From contig NZ_CP012268.1 in the NCBI RefSeq assembly GCF_001277195.1, forward strand, positions 1,302,001 through 1,366,000: DNA of 64,000 nucleotides, given 5' to 3'. Positions 59,167-64,000 of this stretch are shown here, one piece after another (within the stretch, counting starts at the first letter, position 1; each line of letters opens with the position of its first letter). The notes beneath the pieces were generated by a model. It saw only the letters and a list, made by a program, of their open reading frames with translations. It ran no database searches and was not told the DNA's origin. Source of the DNA: Cronobacter muytjensii ATCC 51329 (lineage in GTDB: Bacteria; Pseudomonadota; Gammaproteobacteria; Enterobacterales; Enterobacteriaceae). A program made the translations under genes and the position numbers.

Positions 59167-61007
59167 TGCGTTTTCTGGATATTCTCGGCCTGGAGCCCGG
59201 CGCGGATGAGCGCGCCATTAAACGCGCCTACGCAAAACAGCTCAAAACCTGCCGTCCGGATGAAGACCCGGAAGGCTTTCAGCAATTACGTGACGCCTAT
59301 GAACAGGCGCTGGAATATGCCCGCGAGCGGTGGGACGACGAGCCAACGGATGACGTGACGGATGAGCCGTTCGCGCCTGACAATGTGGCGCAGACGCCAG
59401 ACGCGCCGGACTTCTCGCGGCGCTTTCATCATGAAGAGCAGAGCGCCAGCGAGCCTGAACCCACGCGGCCGCCGGACATCGACTCTGCGCCGCCCAGGCG
59501 CGACAGTACACGGCGCGTTGACCAGTGGCTCGACGGGCTTACTGAAGCAAACCTCAACGCACGCTGGCTCCAGGCGCGGGCGGTGGGCGAGGGCGTCGCG
59601 TTTGAAAAAGCGGTGCTGGCGCGCTGTCTGTCGCATTCCGCTTCCGGCGAGCCGGGCCTTGTCGCGCACGCCCAGGCGCTGTTCCAGTGGCTGACGGCCG
59701 GGCAAACCCTGCCGCTTGATAACGCGCAACAGACCCGGTTGCGCGGCGTGCTGCTGGCGCCTTATGCCGCTGAGATGGCGGCGGCGCTGGCGGAAGGCCA
59801 GGACGGCCATTATCTCGCGCGCCTGCGTGCGTTAGCGCATACGCCCTGGCTGCAAAGTTATGATGGTCAGCTTCAGTTGCAGCGCCTGGCGCTGACGCTT
59901 TTGGATGACATGCCCGAATGGTCCACGTCGCGGTTCGCCGCGTTGTGCACGCTGTTTCACTGGGATGAGGCGCGCGGCGAGCGGCCCGACCTGCCGGAGC
60001 TGTGGATGCCGATCATCGCCCGCGACGAAGATGAACGGCTATTCGCGACGCTTACGGCGCAGCGCGACGCGCCGGACGACTCTTCGGCGCACCGGGCGGC
60101 GCGTATGGTGCTGCGCGAGCAGGATGAAGACGCGCGAATGCTGGCGGGGCTCGACTACACCGACGACGACTGGGCTGCCTGCGCGAGACTGACCGACCGG
60201 CTGGAGATTGGTCATCCGGCGCTCATCCCGCGTTTTGTGGGCGTGGATATCCACGCCTGGGAGCAGACGTCTCATAAGCTTAACAGCACGAACGTGCCGA
60301 TGTTGCGCAGCCTCTGGTTTATCGGGCTGATGATGGCGACGTTCGGCTGGATGCTGCCGGCGATTTACGACGGCACGATAACCCCCTGGGACGTGGTGCT
60401 GCGCGTGCTGGTGGCGCCGGTGGTGGCGATGGTCGTGGGCGCGGTGCCGCTGGCGCTGTGGTCTGGCTTCACCCGGTCACTGTCAGGTACCGACACGGCG
60501 CTGAGCGAACGACTGCTGCCGCGGTTTATCTACTCGCCACGGCGCAAACGCTGGCGGCTTCTCGCGCATGTCATTCCGTTCTGTGTCGTCAGCGTGGTTA
60601 TCGCGCTGATCTGCGGCCGGCTCGCGATGGGGATCTTTGTGACAGTCACGCTGCTGCTCGCCTGGACCGATCTCTGGCGCTACCCCGGCGCGCTGCAACG
60701 CTTTCGCAAAAAGCCGGCACCGAAACGCGGCGGCATGAAGAAGCAGGTGCTGCTGGCGCTGCTGTTTTTCGCCATTATTACCGGCGTGCGCGCGTTGCTG
60801 CCGGGAGCGACACCTGAAGCCCCAAAAACGGCGCCGACCGTTTACCACGGCGAGGCGACGCGCGGTCACGTCGGGCCTGCCAGGGTGGCGCAGAATTCGT
60901 GCGACACGCCGCCAGCGGTGCCGCCACTGTGCCGTAACCTGAACGATCCGCAGGCGTGCAGCGAGCGGGTAAACCACGACTGGTACGAACGCTGCGCGCC
61001 GCGCTAA
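59166..61007 (+). CDS. DjlB/DjlC-like J-domain membrane protein
   Basis: A 613-residue protein. Residues 3-50 form a J-like domain (ILGLEPGADERAIKRAYAKQLKTCRPDEDPEGFQQLRDAY) in which the His of the HPD motif is replaced: it reads RPD. Residues 50-370 are acidic and helical. Hydrophobic segments near 380-435, 460-500 and 525-545 anchor it in the inner membrane. The Cys-rich C-terminus (NSCDTPP...CSERVNHDWYERC) may be periplasmic. DjlB and DjlC, encoded near E. coli hscC, are the closest type. Directly coupled to hscC, so it is its probable co-chaperone. Confidence 0.85.
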   Translation: MRFLDILGLEPGADERAIKRAYAKQLKTCRPDEDPEGFQQLRDAYEQALEYARERWDDEPTDDVTDEPFAPDNVAQTPDAPDFSRRFHHEEQSASEPEPTRPPDIDSAPPRRDSTRRVDQWLDGLTEANLNARWLQARAVGEGVAFEKAVLARCLSHSASGEPGLVAHAQALFQWLTAGQTLPLDNAQQTRLRGVLLAPYAAEMAAALAEGQDGHYLARLRALAHTPWLQSYDGQLQLQRLALTLLDDMPEWSTSRFAALCTLFHWDEARGERPDLPELWMPIIARDEDERLFATLTAQRDAPDDSSAHRAARMVLREQDEDARMLAGLDYTDDDWAACARLTDRLEIGHPALIPRFVGVDIHAWEQTSHKLNSTNVPMLRSLWFIGLMMATFGWMLPAIYDGTITPWDVVLRVLVAPVVAMVVGAVPLALWSGFTRSLSGTDTALSERLLPRFIYSPRRKRWRLLAHVIPFCVVSVVIALICGRLAMGIFVTVTLLLAWTDLWRYPGALQRFRKKPAPKRGGMKKQVLLALLFFAIITGVRALLPGATPEAPKTAPTVYHGEATRGHVGPARVAQNSCDTPPAVPPLCRNLNDPQACSERVNHDWYERCAPR

Positions 61008-61020
61008 GCACAACACACCA

Positions 61021-61044
61021 GCCCGGCACAGCCGGGCATTTTTT
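61021..61044 (+). terminator. Terminator of the hscC operon
   Basis: Stem GCCCGGC / GCCGGGC with ACA loop and an ATTTTTT tail, 13 bases after the stop. Confidence 0.92.
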
Positions 61045-61175
61045 GTGTGATAGCAAGGTGCGGCGTCGCGCTTGCGGCTGGCTGTTCACTTTTAACGCAA
61101 ACGGTACGCTACCGCCTGGTTTATTTCGCCGTTTCTTTGCCACACTTCTCAGGTGAATTTTTTTGAGGAGGAATT

Positions 61176-61622
61176 ATGGGCTTACTGAATTTTGTCAAAG
61201 AAGCGGGCGAGAAAATCTGGGACAGCGTCTCCGGGCATAACGATGCGGCGCAGCAGAACGCCAAAGTGCAGGAGCACCTGAAAAAAACCGGCATCCCGGA
61301 CGCCGATAAAGTGCAGGTGCAGGTCGATGACGGCAAAGCGACCGTGACCGGTCAGGGCTTAAGCCAGGAGGCCAAAGAGAAAATTCTGGTGGCGGTAGGG
61401 AATATCGCGGGCATCGGGCATGTCGATGATAACGTGGCGGTGGCAAGCCCTGCGCCGGAAAGCCAGTATTACACGGTGAAAAAAGGCGACACCCTGAGCG
61501 CGATTTCTAAAGAGGTTTATGGCGATGCGAACCAGTATCAGAAAATTTTTGAAGCCAATAAACCGATGCTGACCAGCCCGGAAAAAATCTATCCGGGCCA
61601 GGTGCTGCGTATTCCGAAATAA
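61176..61622 (+). CDS. BON-LysM protein (Kbp/YgaU-like)
   Basis: A 148-residue cytoplasmic protein: BON domain about 22-90 (VQVDDGKATVTGQGLSQEAKEKILVAVGNIAGI) and C-terminal LysM about 97-146 (YYTVKKGDTLSAISKEVYGD...YPGQVLRIPK). It is very close to E. coli Kbp (YgaU, 149 residues), a potassium-binding protein that changes shape on K+ binding. In E. coli the gene lies elsewhere, so this is either a relocated copy or a second paralogue. Strong GAGGAGG site; monocistronic. Confidence 0.9.
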   Translation: MGLLNFVKEAGEKIWDSVSGHNDAAQQNAKVQEHLKKTGIPDADKVQVQVDDGKATVTGQGLSQEAKEKILVAVGNIAGIGHVDDNVAVASPAPESQYYTVKKGDTLSAISKEVYGDANQYQKIFEANKPMLTSPEKIYPGQVLRIPK

Positions 61623-61626
61623 CCGT

Positions 61627-61657
61627 ACGCCTCCCGCTCATGCCGGGCGGGAGGCGT
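61627..61657. terminator. Bidirectional hairpin between kbp-like gene and cmoB
   Basis: 11-bp stem ACGCCTCCCGC / GCGGGAGGCGT between converging genes. Confidence 0.75.
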
Positions 61658-61663
61658 TGTCAG

Positions 61664-62635
61664 TCAGGGCTTGCGGGCCACCAGCACGGCGCGCAGCGGG
61701 GCAGGGTAGCCTTCGCGGGTTTTCGTGGCATCCTGAGGATCGAGGAAATCCGCCAGCGACTCCGTCTGCATCCAGGCGGTGCGGCGCTGCTCTTCCACCG
61801 TGGTGACCGAGTAATCCGCAATGCGCACATCCACAAAACCGCATTTTTCCAGCCAGTTTTTCAGCGCCGGCGCGGACGGAATAAAGTAGACGTTACGCAT
61901 CTGCGCGTAGCGCTCGCCGGGCACCAGCACTGTGTTTTCATCGCCTTCCACCACCAGCGTTTCCAGTACCAGCTCGCCCTCTTTCACCAGCTGATCTTTA
62001 AGCTGCCAGAGATGCTCCAGCGGCGAGCGGCGATGGTAGAGCACGCCCATAGAAAAGACGGTATCGAACGCATTGAGCGCGGACATCTGCTCAATGCCGA
62101 GCGGTAACACGTGCGCGCGGTTATCGTCGCCCAGCAGCTTGCGGACCGCCTCAAACTGGCACAGGAACAGCTGTGTCGGATCGATGCCCACCGCCAATTG
62201 CGCGCCTGCGCCGACCATGCGCCAGAGGTGATAGCCGCTGCCGCAGCCCACATCGAGAATAGTGCGGCCAGCAAGCGGGGTGATATGCGGCAGCACGCGA
62301 TCCCATTTGAGATCGGAGCGCCATTCGGTGTCGATATCGATGCCATAGAGCGAAAATGGCCCTTTGCGCCACGGCATCAGCGTACGCAGCAGCTGTTCGA
62401 TACGCTTGCGCTGACCGTCGCTGAGCGGCGTATCGCTCTGCGCGCTGACGCTGTGCAGCAGGTCAAGCTGATCCGGCACCAGCGCCGGCAGGTTATCGAG
62501 AGAATTTTTCCACTGCTTAAACTGGCCGTGCAGGGCGTCGCGCTGCCAGGCGGCGACCTGAGCGGGCAGCGTTTCGAGCCAGTGCGCGAGCGGGCCGCAG
62601 GCTATCTGCTGATAAAACTTACCGAAATCGATCAT
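61664..62635 (-). CDS. cmoB: tRNA U34 carboxymethyltransferase CmoB
   Basis: CmoB transfers the carboxymethyl group of Cx-SAM (made by CmoA) to 5-hydroxyuridine at tRNA position 34, giving cmo5U, which widens codon reading. The 323-residue product equals E. coli in length and has a class I methyltransferase fold (ILDVGCGSGYHLWRM, VGIDPTQLFLCQFEAV, MGVLYHRRSPLEHLWQLK). Its start overlaps the cmoA stop by 4 bases. Confidence 0.97.
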   Translation of the reverse strand: MIDFGKFYQQIACGPLAHWLETLPAQVAAWQRDALHGQFKQWKNSLDNLPALVPDQLDLLHSVSAQSDTPLSDGQRKRIEQLLRTLMPWRKGPFSLYGIDIDTEWRSDLKWDRVLPHITPLAGRTILDVGCGSGYHLWRMVGAGAQLAVGIDPTQLFLCQFEAVRKLLGDDNRAHVLPLGIEQMSALNAFDTVFSMGVLYHRRSPLEHLWQLKDQLVKEGELVLETLVVEGDENTVLVPGERYAQMRNVYFIPSAPALKNWLEKCGFVDVRIADYSVTTVEEQRRTAWMQTESLADFLDPQDATKTREGYPAPLRAVLVARKP

Positions 62636-63375
62636 GCCGCGCTCCCGGCTTTCAGCGCTACCAGCGAGCCAAAGTTAAAGCACTGGAACCAGAGTTCGCT
62701 GTGCTCAAAACCGGCCTGACGCAGGCGCGCTTTGTGGGTTTCCACGGAGTCGGTCAGCATGACGTTTTCCAGCATGCTGCGCTTCTGGCTTATCTCCAGC
62801 TCGCTGTAACCGTTGGCGCGCTTGAAATCATGGTGCATGTTAAACAGCAGCTCGCCGACATCGCTGTCTTCAAAACTGAATTTTTCAGAGAGCACCAGCG
62901 CGCCGCCGGGGTTAAGTCCCTGATAGATTTTATTGAGCAGCAGCTGACGGTCGTCTGGATTGAGGAACTGGAGCGTGAAATTGAGCACCACCATAGAGGC
63001 GTTCTCAATGGTGATATTGCGGATATCGTCTTCAATCACCTCCACCGGCGTTTTCGCCTTGAACGCGTCGATATGGCGACGGCAGCGCTCCACCATAGCG
63101 GGCGAATTGTCCACCGCGATAATCTTACAGCCATCGTGATGCACGTTGCGGCGCACCGAGAGGGTGGCGGCGCCGAGCGAACAACCGAGGTCGTAGACCT
63201 GGCTTGCGGGCTGGACGAAACGTTCCGCCAGCATGCCAATCATGGAAATGATATTGGAATAGCCCGGCACGGAACGCTGGATCATATCGGGGAAGACTTC
63301 AGCCACCCGCTCATCGAAAGTCCAGTCGCCCAGACGGGCGATGGGCGCGGAGAACAGCGTGTCGCGATTAGACAT
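62632..63375 (-). CDS. cmoA: Carboxy-SAM synthase CmoA
   Basis: CmoA makes carboxy-S-adenosylmethionine from SAM and prephenate for CmoB. The 247-residue protein matches E. coli in length: DERVAEVFPDMIQRSVPGYSNI, VYDLGCSLGAATLS, DNSPAMVERC, LNFTLQFL. It is first gene of the cmoA-cmoB operon. Confidence 0.97.
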   Translation of the reverse strand: MSNRDTLFSAPIARLGDWTFDERVAEVFPDMIQRSVPGYSNIISMIGMLAERFVQPASQVYDLGCSLGAATLSVRRNVHHDGCKIIAVDNSPAMVERCRRHIDAFKAKTPVEVIEDDIRNITIENASMVVLNFTLQFLNPDDRQLLLNKIYQGLNPGGALVLSEKFSFEDSDVGELLFNMHHDFKRANGYSELEISQKRSMLENVMLTDSVETHKARLRQAGFEHSELWFQCFNFGSLVALKAGSAA

Positions 63376-63415
63376 AGCGTAAATCCTGGGGAAAACGAAA
63401 GGGGCGTATTTTGCG

Positions 63416-63811
63416 CTAATGGAACGAGAAAACCAACTCCCAGGGCATATACCAGATGTTGGCCAGCACCATCAGCAGCAGCGCGATATACGTAGCGCTC
63501 ATGCCGCTGCGCCGCCAGCGTAACAGCCGGTGATGGAAGCCGTAATAATGCATCAGACGACCGACCAGCAGCAGCAGGCCGCAGACGTGCAGCATCCAGT
63601 TCTGCGCGCCGTTCATCTCCATAAAAAGCAGCAGCAACAGGCCGATGGGCAGGTATTCCACGGCATTGCCGTGTATACGGATAGCGCTTTGCAGCTCGCT
63701 GAAACCGCCGTCGCCATATGCGACGCGATACTGCATCCGCAGACGAACCACATCGAAAGAGAACTTCATCAACAACAACGCACCCAGAACCGCATAAAGC
63801 GCGCTTACCAT
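63416..63811 (-). CDS. yecN: Inner-membrane MAPEG family protein YecN
   Basis: A 131-residue protein with four membrane segments and the MAPEG signature (RIHGNAVEYLPIGLLLLLFME, LHVCGLLLLVGRLMHYYGFH), nearly identical to E. coli YecN. MAPEG proteins include glutathione-dependent enzymes, but YecN's role is unknown. ATG 63811 by alignment; the 37-codon upstream extension has no support. It lies upstream of cmoA, 40 bases away. Confidence 0.95.
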   Translation of the reverse strand: MVSALYAVLGALLLMKFSFDVVRLRMQYRVAYGDGGFSELQSAIRIHGNAVEYLPIGLLLLLFMEMNGAQNWMLHVCGLLLLVGRLMHYYGFHHRLLRWRRSGMSATYIALLLMVLANIWYMPWELVFSFH

Positions 63812-63878
63812 AGAAACTCCGTTTAACGCTGTTAATGGCGCCCTTATGATAGCGTGGCGCGGGCATATTGTCGCTGCC

Positions 63879-64000
63879 CTAAAAGAGGGTGTCCTGGTGT
63901 GGGATGGCGGGTTCATCGCCAAGCGTCGGCAGCGCCTCGCGAAGCGCGGGCCAGAGCGTATGCACCAGCTCCGGGGCGTGTTCGATGTCTGGCGTGTGTA
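63879..64000 (-). CDS. yecE: YecE, DUF72 family (3' end only)
   Basis: The last 39 codons and stop of a minus-strand gene that continues past the window. The translated tail HTPDIEHAPELVHTLWPAL ... PAIPHQDTLF matches the E. coli YecE C-terminus (TPDIAQAPELVHTLW, AIPQQSSLF) and the order yecE-yecN-cmoA agrees. YecE is a TIM-barrel DUF72 protein of unknown function. Confidence 0.88.
   Translation of the reverse strand, partial: HTPDIEHAPELVHTLWPALREALPTLGDEPAIPHQDTLF

Overview
This window is chromosomal DNA of a member of the Enterobacteriaceae. Gene order follows the E. coli/Salmonella uvrY-uvrC-pgsA ... flhDC-motAB-che ... flhBAE-argS ... cmoBA-yecN-yecE segment. Many proteins match their E. 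coli counterparts closely in length and motifs (uvrY, uvrC, pgsA, araFGH, flhDC, motAB, che, flhBA, argS, cmoAB). The core is GC-rich (about 60% in the flhA line I counted). That, plus the Csu-like (spore coat U) pilus genes, makes Cronobacter or a close relative (Franconibacter, Siccibacter, Enterobacter) my best guess; this is inference, not a database result. I see no insertion sequence, phage, integron or CRISPR array.

Layout. 0-4.1 kb: uvrY-uvrC (GTGA overlap), pgsA and the glyW-cysT-leuZ tRNA operon. 4.2-16.8 kb: a mosaic of housekeeping and accessory genes: an acetyltransferase, tyrP, two ferritins (ftnA, ftnB), YecR lipoprotein, an orphan chemoreceptor with almost no sensor domain, an RpiB-like isomerase, a DHA2 exporter, azuC, yecJ, a LysE exporter with an AraC-type regulator, a Dcu transporter, a DJ-1 protein and a cupin. 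17-23.5 kb: arabinose ABC importer araFGH, trehalose synthesis otsBA, and uspC.

23.5-46.7 kb: the motility and chemotaxis region: a long flhDC control region with an ideal CRP site and an RcsAB box, then flhDC, motAB-cheAW, tar-cheRBYZ and flhBAE. Two accessory modules sit in its operon junctions. A five-gene Csu-type chaperone-usher pilus lies between cheW and tar, with a CRP-like site in front and a textbook sigma-28 promoter behind it for tar. On the opposite strand, between cheZ and flhB, a lower-GC pair encodes a dGTPase-type HD hydrolase and a PolyA-polymerase-head-like nucleotidyltransferase, with a 38-bp overlap. This pair is the best candidate in the window for an undescribed, possibly anti-phage, system.

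46.9-64 kb: a rhamnogalacturonan-oligomer module (GPH transporter plus GH105 hydrolase), an AT-rich stretch with an IprA/YaiV-like regulator, argS, yecM, an SRPBCC protein plus zinc alcohol dehydrogenase, a MalY/PatB-type lyase, cutC, an Hsp70 (HscC) with a J-like membrane partner whose HPD motif reads RPD, a Kbp-like BON-LysM protein, the tRNA wobble-modification pair cmoB/cmoA, yecN, and the 3' end of yecE running off the window.
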